Shown: positions 9,567 through 17,717 of the stretch, piece by piece
Numbering within the stretch: the first letter of the stretch is position 1
How the letters are laid out: every line of letters begins with the position of its first letter
Origin: Deltaproteobacteria bacterium
GTDB lineage: Bacteria > Desulfobacterota > JADFVX01
Length of the DNA: 47,299 nt
Direction of reading: 5' to 3'
NCBI GenBank assembly: GCA_029860075.1
Contig: JAOUBX010000030.1
Location: 1 to 47,299 of the forward strand
Made by a program: the position numbers and the translations under genes
The notes under the pieces: model-generated
What the model saw: the letters and a program-made list of their open reading frames with translations, nothing else
Told to the model about the DNA's origin: nothing
The model's database searches: none

Positions 9567-9592
9567 ATTATTCTCCTGCACAATAATTGAAA

Positions 9593-9709
9593 TCAGCGGG
9601 CTTCATATAGAAAACACATAAAATCTGTTTCCACAAGTCCTTCCAATCCTTTCTTCGATATTGTTTCTATTAGCTCATTAAATATGGTACCTTTTTCCTG
9701 GTGGATCAT
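9593..9709 (-). pseudogene. Possible 5' remnant of an IS256-type transposase gene
   Basis: A 38-codon frame begins with ATG at 9709 behind a strong AGGAGGAAGAG site. It stops at 9593, 26 bases before the next gene's start. The residues FNELIETISKKGLEGLVET resemble, by eye, the N-terminus of IS256-family transposases (F-x-x-L-x-E-x-I-A-x-x-G-x-D-G-L-x-E). The similarity stops abruptly and the conserved NEAM-x-x-ER-x-x-x-L region and the catalytic DDE part are absent. It could instead be a small leader peptide. No terminal inverted repeats were recognised. Confidence 0.35.
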
Positions 9710-9874
9710 TTCTCTTCCTCCTGTCATTCGTTTTGCCGAACTATTTCAGGAGTCCTGATTTTATCCACCGCTTTCAACCTTTAAATTCAATTTACAGAAA
9801 AAAATGTTACACTAACTTTTTGGATAAAGCAATAAATCAGGAGTGGCCTGCATAAACCATTCAAAAAAGCAAAA

Positions 9875-10765
9875 ATGTTCTCAACACCCATCAACTACAA
9901 TTACCCCCTTTTCAGACCTCCCAGCGAAGCAAGGTCCCTCATATTGCAGGTGACTCTCGGCTGTTCATGGAACCGGTGTGCCTTCTGCGAAATGTACCGG
10001 TCAAAGGAATTCTCCATTCGGGATGAGAAAGCAATCTTTAATGAAATAGAGAAGGTTGCCCAAATTGAGCCTCACACAAGAAGGGTCTTTCTTGCCGACG
10101 GTGACGCCATGATGCTGCCTACGGAGAGTCTTTTAAGGGTACTCGATAAAATCAGGGGCGCTTTTCCAGGGGTTCAACGCATTTCCTCCTATGCCCTGCC
10201 GCGAAACCTGCTGAAAAAATCTGCCTCTCAATTGAAGGAACTCCACGAGGCAGGCCTTAAGCTGCTCTATGTGGGAATTGAGTCCGGTGACGATGAAGTG
10301 CTCAAGCGTATCAAAAAGGGAGAGACAGCGGAGACGACAATCAAGGGGCTACTCATGGCCAAAGCGGCAGACATTAAAAGTTCAGTCATTATCATCAACG
10401 GTCTTGGCGGCGCCAAATTGTCAGAACAACATGCTCTCGGTTCTGCCGGGGTACTCAATGCCACTCAACCTGAATACGCCTCTACCCTCGTCATCAGTTT
10501 CCCTCATGGCAGGGAGCGCTTTGTCCAGGCTTTCGGCAATGATTACGTTCATATGAGTCAGCGCCGGCTTTTCGAGGAAATGAGGATTTTTATAGAGGCC
10601 ACCACCCTTGAATGCACTGTTTTCAGAAGTGATCATGCGTCCAACTATCTTTCATTGAAGGGTATTCTTGGCCGTGACAAAACCGCGCTCCTTGATCAGA
10701 TTGCCTATGCCATTGCCCATCCTGAAGAAGCCGGGCTCAGGGAAGAGTGGCAGAGGGGGTTATGA
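9875..10765 (+). CDS. Radical SAM protein, CX4CX2C type
   Basis: Radical SAM enzyme of 296 residues that would bind one 4Fe-4S cluster and cleave S-adenosylmethionine; the substrate is unknown. The cluster motif near the N-terminus is GCSWNRCAFCEMY with C30, C35 and C38. The spacing is CX4CX2C rather than the classical CX3CX2C, a variant known from a COG1032-type subfamily with GCSHNKCxFC motifs. Later hallmarks are the beta-strand ADGDAMM and the substrate/SAM-binding strand LLYVGIESGDDEVLKRIKKG. It lacks an N-terminal B12-binding domain and a C-terminal auxiliary cluster. No clear ribosome site precedes the ATG. It is a single-gene unit closed by a terminator that begins inside its stop codon. 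Confidence 0.85.
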   Translation: MFSTPINYNYPLFRPPSEARSLILQVTLGCSWNRCAFCEMYRSKEFSIRDEKAIFNEIEKVAQIEPHTRRVFLADGDAMMLPTESLLRVLDKIRGAFPGVQRISSYALPRNLLKKSASQLKELHEAGLKLLYVGIESGDDEVLKRIKKGETAETTIKGLLMAKAADIKSSVIIINGLGGAKLSEQHALGSAGVLNATQPEYASTLVISFPHGRERFVQAFGNDYVHMSQRRLFEEMRIFIEATTLECTVFRSDHASNYLSLKGILGRDKTALLDQIAYAIAHPEEAGLREEWQRGL

Positions 10766-10828
10766 AGTGCCTAAAGTGAGCTTAAGTTAAAAAAACTTTA
10801 GGCACTTTCAACTTTAGGCACTTTTTTT
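10765..10828 (+). terminator. Terminator with one 5' arm and two alternative 3' arms
   Basis: AAGTGCCTAAAGT (10765-10777) starts at the last base of the stop codon. It is perfectly complementary to ACTTTAGGCACTT, which occurs twice, at 10795-10807 and 10811-10823. Only the distal copy is followed by a full run of T (10821-10828). Plus-strand polarity. Confidence 0.85.
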
Positions 10829-10908
10829 ACTACCTCTCCTCATAAAGAAAGGTGGAATATTTTATTTCTTGGTGCATCAAAAATAAGAATTATGCTAATA
10901 TAAAAAGT

Positions 10909-10952
10909 TGGCGAGTTTATCCTTAATTAACTCGCCACATTTTTCATTTTTC
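10909..10952 (+). terminator. Hairpin and T-rich tract in the traB leader, possible attenuator
   Basis: TGGCGAGTT (10909-10917) pairs perfectly with AACTCGCCA (10929-10937). CATTTTTCATTTTT follows. It lies just upstream of the likely traB start at 10977, where it could end transcription early or stabilise the 5' end. An A/T-rich -10-like TAATAT is at 10896-10901, but no convincing -35 box was found. Confidence 0.45.
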
Positions 10953-10976
10953 ATGACATTTAGCAGGAACGGACCT

Positions 10977-12158
10977 ATGACAGGAGCAGCAGAAAATATT
11001 CTCCCCGCCAGCGTAACAAGGCTACAGCTCGGGGAGAAGGAAATATACCTCATCGGCACGGCCCACGTCTCAAAGGAGAGTGTGAAAGACGTGCAAAAGA
11101 CCGTCGAAGAGGTTGATCCCGATACTATCTGTATCGAACTTTGTGAGGCGAGGCACAGGGCGATTGTAGACAGGGACAACTGGAAGAAGATGAACATCTT
11201 CAAGGTCATAAAAGAGAAGAAATCACTTTTCTTGCTTGCCCAACTCATTATGGCCTCCTTTTATCGCCGTATGGGTGAAAAGATGGACGTTCAGCCCGGT
11301 GCCGAGATGATTGAAGGCATCAAACTGGCCGATTCGCTGCACAAGGAACTGATCCTGGCCGACCGTAACATTGAAATAACGCTCAAGCGCGTTTGGGGCC
11401 ATCTGACTTTCTGGCACAAGATAAAGATGATAGGCCAGATGATGATGAGCCTCTTCATTGACGAAAAGATTGATGAAAAGATGATTGAAGAGATCAAAAA
11501 CCAGGACCAGCTTGAACATATTATGGAGACCTTTGCCGAGGAGTTTCCCGAAATTAAAAAACGGCTTATTGACGAAAGAGACATCTATCTTGCTCAAAAG
11601 GTACGTAAGGCACCGGGCAAAAAGATTGTTGCCATTGTCGGCGCAGGCCATGTATCGGGAATGAAAACCTATATAAATGAAGATATCCCCCTGGAACCGA
11701 TCATGGAGATACCTCCCAAATCGATCATTCCATCCATTCTTAAATGGGCAATCCCTGCGATTATCGTCATTCTCATTGGTGTCGGAGCTATGCAGGGCGG
11801 GGCCGAACAATCGATGGATTCCATCTACATCTGGGTACTCGTTAACGGCGTCCTTGCAGCCGTTGGCGCAGCGCTTGCCTTTGCTCACCCCATTGCCATC
11901 GTCACGGCTTTCCTTTCAGCCCCGCTGGCGAGCCTGAACCCCATGGTAGCCACAGGTTGGGTAACGGGACTTGTTCAGGCGGGAGTCAAAAAACCGACCG
12001 TTGCCGACCTTGAAGACCTGCCGAGAGCAACGTCATCTTTTAAAGGCTTCTGGCTAAATCCCGTCAGCAGGATACTTCTTGTGGTAGCGCTTGCCAATCT
12101 GGGGAGTACGCTGGGGACGTTTATTGCAGGGAGCTGGATTGCGATGAAGGTTCTGTAG
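10977..12158 (+). CDS. TraB/PrgY family membrane protein
   Basis: TraB/PrgY family protein (PrgY is known for pheromone shutdown in enterococci; the family resembles TIKI-type metalloproteases). From the ATG at 10977, after AGGAACGG, it has 393 residues, the usual family length. An in-frame ATG 69 bases upstream would overlap the leader hairpin. Conserved family landmarks are YLIGTAHVSKES near the N-terminus, CIELCEAR, and VAIVGAGHVSGM; GTAH and GAGH carry the conserved histidines. Residues from about 255 form three or four hydrophobic segments (WAIPAIIVILIGVGAM, WVLVNGVLAAVGAALAFA, ILLVVALANLGSTLG), so it is an integral membrane protein with the TraB domain outside the bilayer. The substrate in bacteria is unknown. 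Confidence 0.9.
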   Translation: MTGAAENILPASVTRLQLGEKEIYLIGTAHVSKESVKDVQKTVEEVDPDTICIELCEARHRAIVDRDNWKKMNIFKVIKEKKSLFLLAQLIMASFYRRMGEKMDVQPGAEMIEGIKLADSLHKELILADRNIEITLKRVWGHLTFWHKIKMIGQMMMSLFIDEKIDEKMIEEIKNQDQLEHIMETFAEEFPEIKKRLIDERDIYLAQKVRKAPGKKIVAIVGAGHVSGMKTYINEDIPLEPIMEIPPKSIIPSILKWAIPAIIVILIGVGAMQGGAEQSMDSIYIWVLVNGVLAAVGAALAFAHPIAIVTAFLSAPLASLNPMVATGWVTGLVQAGVKKPTVADLEDLPRATSSFKGFWLNPVSRILLVVALANLGSTLGTFIAGSWIAMKVL

Positions 12159-12245
12159 GCTTTCTCTCGGGAAAAATCAAGTGCAAATTGTTTCCCAAAG
12201 ACACATAGAAAAAAATAGATAACCTTAGGCGTTCTTTACACATAT

Positions 12246-12316
12246 CTGTCATTTCGAGCGCGCCCGAACAAAGTGACAAGTGCCCTTGGGGTGTAGGGAG
12301 AAATCTTTAAGATTCC
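12246..12316. repeat. Dispersed-type intergenic repeat with palindrome
   Basis: CTGTCATTTCGAGCG (12246-12260) and, further on, GGGAGAAATCTTTAAGATTCC make up a pattern I recognise as a common intergenic repeat (TCATTTCGAGCG...GAGAAATCTT) in several bacterial phyla. AATCTT-T-AAGATT is a perfect palindrome. It sits between the convergent traB and radical SAM genes. Only one copy is in this window, so repetition is from recall. Confidence 0.45.
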
Positions 12317-12414
12317 TTACATGCCTTCGACATGGCAATGGGACTTAAACTGTTACGGATTAATAGATTTTTCCTTTGGGCTTTTTCACTCTTTGCGTCC
12401 TTTACGCGAAACCA

Positions 12415-14154
12415 CTAGCAAACGCCACACCTGACACAAGCCCCAATGTTACAAGGCGGCGTCACCTTACCTGCAAGCCCCCGTTCATATTCCTTCCATA
12501 GATAATCCTTTTTGAGCCCTATATCAAGCACATCCCAGGGAAAAAGCTCTTCCCTGCAACGCGCCCTTGCCGTATAAAAGGCAGGATCAATGCCTGTATC
12601 GCGAATGGCCTTTTTCCAGTTGCCTTCATTCTTATGAACTTCCAGAAGAAGGTCTGAAAGTCTGCGGTCACCGCGGCTCAGCAATCCCTGGATATGGGCC
12701 CACCTCGGCAAATCACTGATCATTTTGATATTGGGTTCTCTGCCTAAAGCCTTCTTTATTTGCCTGAGTTTTTCTTTCAGTATTTTTTCATCCTCCATGG
12801 GGCGCCACTGGAAAGGAGTAAAGGGCTTGGGCACAAAGCAATTAACGCTGAGCGTAATATTTCCCACCTTTTTATGGACCTTGCTCTCTTCAATAAACCG
12901 GTTACGGCATCGGATGGTTATATCGATAATGCCGTCAATATCTGCCGCTTCCTCAGTGGGCAGACCGATCATAAAGTAAAACCTGATATTAGGAATGCCT
13001 ACCTTGCCAAGAAGGGCCACAGCATTTAGGATATCAGCATCGGACAGGCCCTTGTTAATAACTTCTCTCATGCGCTCTGTTCCTGCTTCAGGCGCAATGG
13101 TAACGGTTTTGAGCTTTCCCTTTTTTATGTGCGAGAGATATCCCTCTTCAAGGGCATCGGCCCTTACGGCAGAAAGGGAACTCCGGCCGCCCGATTCATG
13201 GATGGCCCGGCATATTCCCTCAATGTCGGGGTGATCGGCGAGAGAGGGACTGATAAGGCCAATTCGCTTGCCTTCGGCTATTCCCTCTTCAAATTCAGAG
13301 GCAAGCCTATCCGTTTTTCTCTCTCTCGGCGGCAGGTTGATAAATCCGGCGGCACAGAAACGGCAGCCCCGCCCGCAGCCTCTCCCTACTTCAACAAGGT
13401 ACATGTCACCAAATTCGGTATCTTCCGTAAGAACAGAAGAACCGCCGCGACTGACTTGAAGCGCTTCCTCTTCGAGCCATGCGCGGCTCACCCTTTCAGG
13501 AACACCGGCTGAAGCCTTGTAAGCTAAAACCCTTCCATCATCATGGTAAACAACGTCATACAAAGAAGGCACATAGATGCTTTTTATTTGCGAGAGAGAC
13601 TTTAGGCGTTTTCTGCGCGGAAGCTCTCTTGATTTTTTAAATGCTTCCATGAAGGGTGCAATAATGACCTCCCCCTCGCCAACAGCAAAAAGGTCGATAA
13701 AATCAGCCACTGGTTCCGGGTTGAGATGGGATGTTACGCCACCTGCAATGATGAGGGGATCTTCTTCCCCCCTGTCAGCAGATTTAAGAGGAATTTTTGA
13801 TCGAAAAAGTATTTCAAGGATATGGGGGAAATCATTTTCAAAGGGAACGGAAAAAGCAATAATATCAAAATCGGTCAGGGGCCTGTCACTTTCCAGTGAT
13901 GTCAGCCGCCTTCCGGACCTCTCAAATTGGGGCCTCTCCTCCCTGTCGGGGAGGAAGGCCCTTTCACAAAGAACATCGTCTCTCTCATTGAGCAACCGGT
14001 AGACCAACTGAAAACCGAGGTTGGACATTGCGACGGAGTAGGTATTGGGGTAGACAAGGGCGATGGAGGAGGTGTCAAGTCCCCATGCTTTACGCACCGT
14101 ACCGATTTCCTTCGCCAGGCGGTCTTTCCGCTTCGCTGCTAGATTAGGAGACAT
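12415..14154 (-). CDS. B12-binding radical SAM protein (TIGR03960-like)
   Basis: Radical SAM enzyme of 579 residues with an N-terminal cobalamin-binding-like domain. Residues 1-170 contain the Rossmann-type stretch ALVYPNTYSVAMSNLGFQLVY and AGGVTSHLNPEPVADFIDLFAVGEGE. The radical SAM cluster motif is GRGCGRGCRFC with C260, C264 and C267. Later SAM-binding strands are VTIAPEAGTERMR and FYFMIGLPTE. The extreme C-terminus is cysteine-rich (CNIGACVRCGVC), probably an auxiliary metal site. This resembles the N-terminal module of TIGR03960 proteins, which are often paired with or fused to DUF2344; no DUF2344 partner is visible here. It lies 111 bp downstream of ftsZ with no obvious terminator between, so read-through from the dcw operon is possible. 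No Shine-Dalgarno was found before the ATG. Substrate unknown. Confidence 0.85.
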   Translation of the reverse strand: MSPNLAAKRKDRLAKEIGTVRKAWGLDTSSIALVYPNTYSVAMSNLGFQLVYRLLNERDDVLCERAFLPDREERPQFERSGRRLTSLESDRPLTDFDIIAFSVPFENDFPHILEILFRSKIPLKSADRGEEDPLIIAGGVTSHLNPEPVADFIDLFAVGEGEVIIAPFMEAFKKSRELPRRKRLKSLSQIKSIYVPSLYDVVYHDDGRVLAYKASAGVPERVSRAWLEEEALQVSRGGSSVLTEDTEFGDMYLVEVGRGCGRGCRFCAAGFINLPPRERKTDRLASEFEEGIAEGKRIGLISPSLADHPDIEGICRAIHESGGRSSLSAVRADALEEGYLSHIKKGKLKTVTIAPEAGTERMREVINKGLSDADILNAVALLGKVGIPNIRFYFMIGLPTEEAADIDGIIDITIRCRNRFIEESKVHKKVGNITLSVNCFVPKPFTPFQWRPMEDEKILKEKLRQIKKALGREPNIKMISDLPRWAHIQGLLSRGDRRLSDLLLEVHKNEGNWKKAIRDTGIDPAFYTARARCREELFPWDVLDIGLKKDYLWKEYERGLAGKVTPPCNIGACVRCGVC

Positions 14155-14265
14155 TCATATTTTAAAATAGTCATATAATCACTTAAACATAACAGATAAA
14201 AAACAGACCGAAAGCAACTCCCGTCTCAATCATAATTTATCTGTCAAATTGAGCATCAAATAATC

Positions 14266-15408
14266 TTAGTCCGCCTGCTTTCTCAAAAAGGTCGGTATAT
14301 CATACTCATCTTCATTCACTTCACCGAAGACGGATCCCGTACCGGTTTGCCTTACATCGATTCCTTCAGGCTTTTTGTCTCTCCTTAAATAAGCGGGAAG
14401 GTCCCTGTTTTCATTCCTCACCACACTAACACCACCTCTTTCATTTATCTCACCTTTACCAAACCCTGTGGCAATAACCATAACTCTTAAGTCTTCACCC
14501 ATACTTTCATCAATTATCACACCGGAAATAATTCTCGCCTCTTCATGGGCCTTTTCCTGGATGAGTACGTTTGCCTCTTCGATTTCATGCATAGTGAGCG
14601 ATGGACCGGCCGTAATGTTAACGAGCACGCCTCTGGCGCCATTAATATCAACTTCATCAAGCAGGGGAGAAGAAATGGCAAGCTGTGCCGCTTCAAGCGC
14701 CCTGCTCTCGCCGGTAGCAATGCCCGCACCCATAAGGGCCATCCCCTTTTCAGACATGATGGTCTTAACATCGGCAAAGTCAACGTTAATGAAACCATGG
14801 TTTGTGATGAGATCCGAAACCCCTTTGACGGCATAAAGCAAAACGTCATCAGCTCTCTTGAAGGCATCGAGCATGGACGTGCTCTTGCTGGAAATACTGA
14901 GAAGCTTCTGGTTGGGAATGGTAATAAGCGTATCGACAACCTTCTTCAGTTCCCTGATTCCCGCTTCAGCCTGTTTGGATCTCTGGCTGCCTTCAAAGGA
15001 GAAAGGCTTGGTGACGACACCAATGGTAAGCGCTCCCACCTCTTTTGCAACCTCGGCAATAACAGGCGCTGCGCCCGTGCCGGTTCCTCCACCCATACCG
15101 GCCGTAATGAAAACCATGTCGGAACCGGAAAAAACTTCCTTGAGCTGCTCCTTGTTTTCCATGGTTGCATCCCTGCCGACATCAGGGTTTGCCCCTGCGC
15201 CAAGTCCTTTGGTGAGTTCAGATCCAAGCTGGATCTTCAAGGGCGCTACACTGGCTGCCAATGCTTGCGCATCCGTATTGGCAACCATAAAATCAACACC
15301 TTCCAGACTCGACTTGATCATGGTGTTGATGGCATTTCCACCACCTCCACCGACTCCGATGACCTTTATCTTGGCCATACTTTCATTACCTCCTATAAAC
15401 TCAAACAT
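14266..15408 (-). CDS. ftsZ: Cell division protein FtsZ
   Basis: Tubulin-like GTPase that polymerises into the Z ring at mid-cell; 380 residues, a normal length. The GTP-binding signature GGGTGTG is at residues 106-112, the glycine-rich N-terminal loop GVGGGGGNA at 18-26, and the T7 catalytic loop has N-V-D-F-A-D. The linker is short (about 50 residues) and ends in the conserved C-terminal peptide EYDIPTFLRKQ, which binds FtsA and other tethers. The ATG at 15408 follows GAGGAGG. A second ATG ten codons later also has an AGGAGG in front of it, but the first start matches the family's usual N-terminus (MFEF...). It is the last division gene of the cluster, 53 bp after ftsA. Confidence 0.98.
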   Translation of the reverse strand: MFEFIGGNESMAKIKVIGVGGGGGNAINTMIKSSLEGVDFMVANTDAQALAASVAPLKIQLGSELTKGLGAGANPDVGRDATMENKEQLKEVFSGSDMVFITAGMGGGTGTGAAPVIAEVAKEVGALTIGVVTKPFSFEGSQRSKQAEAGIRELKKVVDTLITIPNQKLLSISSKSTSMLDAFKRADDVLLYAVKGVSDLITNHGFINVDFADVKTIMSEKGMALMGAGIATGESRALEAAQLAISSPLLDEVDINGARGVLVNITAGPSLTMHEIEEANVLIQEKAHEEARIISGVIIDESMGEDLRVMVIATGFGKGEINERGGVSVVRNENRDLPAYLRRDKKPEGIDVRQTGTGSVFGEVNEDEYDIPTFLRKQAD

Positions 15409-15461
15409 TTGACACCTCCTCTTATTATTAAGGTTTGACCTATACTCTCTGACAATTGACT

Positions 15462-16688
15462 TTAAAAATATTCGTTAAACCAGTCTTTCATTCTTCTGGT
15501 AACCTTGGCAAAAACATTTTCGTCTCCCATCTTGAAACGACTCTTGCCCGGCTCCTTGTTTCCATGGAGCACCAGACCCACGCCGGTTGCATAAATAGGA
15601 CTGTTAACGACGTCTACAAGCCCACCAATACCGGCAGGGTCGCCACGCCTTACAGGGAGGTTAAAAATCTGCTCTCCCAGTTCAGGCATTCCTTCCATTA
15701 ATGCCGATCCGCCGGTAATGACAATCCCCGACGCGAGAATATCTTCATAACCGGACCGGATAATTTCATTTCTAACAAGGGTAAAAATTTCTTCTACCCT
15801 CGGTTCAATGATATCGGCAAGCAACTGCCGTGAAAGGGTTCTCGGTTTTCTGCCCCCCATACTGGGCACACTGATCGTTTCATCCTTACCGACAAGTGAT
15901 GACAGGGCGCAGCCATATTTCTTCTTGATTTTCTCGGCCTCATCGGTGGGGGTCCTTAGCCCGATAGCGATATCATTGGTAAGATGATCGCCTCCGATAG
16001 AAAGAACGGCCGTATGTCTGATACTCCCTTCGACAAAGATGGCGATATCCGACGTGCCGCCACCAATATCGACAATGGCAACACCCAGTTCCTTTTCATC
16101 AGCGCTGAGCACCGCTTCTGCCGAAGCGAGTTGCTCCAGGATGATGTCATTCACATCGAGTCCCCCCTGGTTTGCGCATTTGACAATGTTTTGGGCCGAC
16201 GTTGCGGCGCCTGTTACGATATGCACCTTCGCTTCGAGCCTCACACCGGACATGCCGATAGGCTGACGGATTCCGTCCTGGTCATCGATAATAAATTCCT
16301 GGGGCAGGATGTGGAGCACCTCCCTGTCCATCGGAATGGCAACGGCCCTTGCCGCGTCGATAACCCTTTTTACGTCCGTCTCTTTTACCTCACTGTCTTT
16401 TACGGCAATCACACCATGACTGTTGAGTCCCTTTATATGCCCCCCTGCAATGCCTGCATAGACCGAACTGATACCGCATCCAGCCATCAATTCAGCTTCT
16501 TCAACGGCCTTTTTGATAGATGCAACGGTACTTTCAATATTGACGACGACACCTTTTCTGAGGCCCTTTGACGGATGAGAACCTATGCCGATAATATCTA
16601 TTCCCTCTGCCGTAATCTCTCCCACAATGCAGCAGATCTTGGTTGTCCCTATATCGAGCCCTACAATGAGATTTTCCTGCTTTCCCAT
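15462..16688 (-). CDS. ftsA: Cell division protein FtsA
   Basis: Actin-like ATPase that anchors FtsZ to the membrane; 408 residues. The ATP-binding motifs are IVGLDIGTTKICCIVGE at the N-terminus, VAIVDIGGGTSDIAIF in the middle and IVITGGSALMEG near the end. The C-terminus KVTRRMKDWFNEYF is the expected membrane-binding amphipathic helix. The ATG at 16688 is chosen because AGGAGG lies eight bases before it; a GTG nine bases upstream would overlap that site. It follows ftsQ after a 177-bp gap that is unusually long for this cluster. Confidence 0.97.
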   Translation of the reverse strand: MGKQENLIVGLDIGTTKICCIVGEITAEGIDIIGIGSHPSKGLRKGVVVNIESTVASIKKAVEEAELMAGCGISSVYAGIAGGHIKGLNSHGVIAVKDSEVKETDVKRVIDAARAVAIPMDREVLHILPQEFIIDDQDGIRQPIGMSGVRLEAKVHIVTGAATSAQNIVKCANQGGLDVNDIILEQLASAEAVLSADEKELGVAIVDIGGGTSDIAIFVEGSIRHTAVLSIGGDHLTNDIAIGLRTPTDEAEKIKKKYGCALSSLVGKDETISVPSMGGRKPRTLSRQLLADIIEPRVEEIFTLVRNEIIRSGYEDILASGIVITGGSALMEGMPELGEQIFNLPVRRGDPAGIGGLVDVVNSPIYATGVGLVLHGNKEPGKSRFKMGDENVFAKVTRRMKDWFNEYF

Positions 16689-16821
16689 CCCAATCACCTC
16701 CTTCTGGTCGTTTTACAGTAATATAACTTCATATTTATGACCTTCCTGAAAACTTCCTAAAATACTTAATCTCCATAAACCGGCCTCATTTCAGCGCCCC
16801 CTGATGGGTAAAGTACCTTTC

Positions 16822-16869
16822 CGGATGAAAACAAAGTTTCATTTATTATAGTTTCTGGATGGAAACTAA
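16822..16869. repeat. Pair of short inverted repeats in the ftsQ-ftsA gap
   Basis: Within the 177-bp gap, the plus strand has ATGAAA-acaaag-TTTCAT followed closely by AGTTTC-tggatg-GAAACT. Both are built from GTTTC/GAAAC with GGATG. On the minus strand an 18-codon frame starts inside the element but ends quickly. It could be an RNA-processing site or a small intergenic repeat. The gap has no other recognisable signal. Confidence 0.35.
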
Positions 16870-17690
16870 ATAGCCACCTTGACAAATACCCTGTCATCGA
16901 AGTCGGCGGCTATTTCCTTTGCCTTTATCCCTTTTCGTCCCAAATCGGCCAGCACTTTTTCCGCCCTCACAAGCCTGCTTTCAAAGCCTTCTCCGCCGAG
17001 ATGAAGGGGGATCCCCACACCAACGGCGTAGACCGTTAATCCGCCGTCCTCCTCAAGAACCAGCTCGGAGAGATTTTTCAGGGAAACAGTACCTCTTCTC
17101 TCTTTCAGAAGGGAAAGAAATTCAAGGCCCCTGCTGATAGACTCAAAGGATTTCTTATCCCCTTCAAGGAGTCTCTCCTTTTTAATGCCTCTCATAACGG
17201 GATAGTCCCATCCTGATTTATAATCGGCCTCGGCAAAAATATAACCTTCATTATCAACGTAGTAAAAACCCTCCAGGTTGATCATTGCCACAGGCGCCCT
17301 CTCTAAAACAATGATTTTTAGGGAATGGGGAAACTGCCTCTCCAGTTTAACCGCTTTCATCCAGGGCAGGGCTTCCAGCTTTTTGCCTGCATTTGCAAGA
17401 TCAAAGGTAAAAATATTTCTTTTTTTATTAAGGCCTGCCGCCCTTAAAAGCGTGTTACGGTTTATCTTGTCATTCCCTTCGATAAAGACCTCAGAAATGG
17501 CAAAGTAATCCGCCGTCGAGAGAAAGAGCCAACTGTAGTGCAGCCCCGCCGAAAGGGCAATGATCACTGCCAGGGTAAGCGCCACGGAACCACACTTTTT
17601 AAGAAAAGTCTTTATATTAAAAGTACGGGCCTTCTTCTTTCTTTCCTTCTTGGCAGCCTTTCGCTTCTTTTTTTCGCTAAAATCTTTCAT
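16866..17690 (-). CDS. ftsQ: Cell division protein FtsQ
   Basis: Bitopic division protein of 274 residues that links the FtsL complex to the divisome. A strongly basic cytoplasmic N-terminus (about 30 residues, Lys/Arg-rich) is followed by one membrane segment (VALTLAVIIALSAGLHYSWLF). Next come a POTRA domain (ISEVFIEGNDKINRNTLLRAAGL) and the FtsQ domain (LPWMKAVKLERQFPHSLKIIVLERAPVAMI, then YYVDNEGYIF). It starts 27 bp after ddl with no strong ribosome site. Both context and domain order agree. Confidence 0.94.
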   Translation of the reverse strand: MKDFSEKKKRKAAKKERKKKARTFNIKTFLKKCGSVALTLAVIIALSAGLHYSWLFLSTADYFAISEVFIEGNDKINRNTLLRAAGLNKKRNIFTFDLANAGKKLEALPWMKAVKLERQFPHSLKIIVLERAPVAMINLEGFYYVDNEGYIFAEADYKSGWDYPVMRGIKKERLLEGDKKSFESISRGLEFLSLLKERRGTVSLKNLSELVLEEDGGLTVYAVGVGIPLHLGGEGFESRLVRAEKVLADLGRKGIKAKEIAADFDDRVFVKVAI

Positions 17691-17717
17691 CGTTTTTTAA
17701 TAGAGATCCGTCCTTTA

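Noticed and set aside
11223..11888. 221-codon minus-strand frame opposite traB
   Set aside because: Shadow of the TraB-family gene; no recognisable protein features.
14545..15438. 297-codon plus-strand frame opposite ftsZ
   Set aside because: Antisense to a fully recognisable FtsZ; length reflects low stop frequency opposite biased codons.
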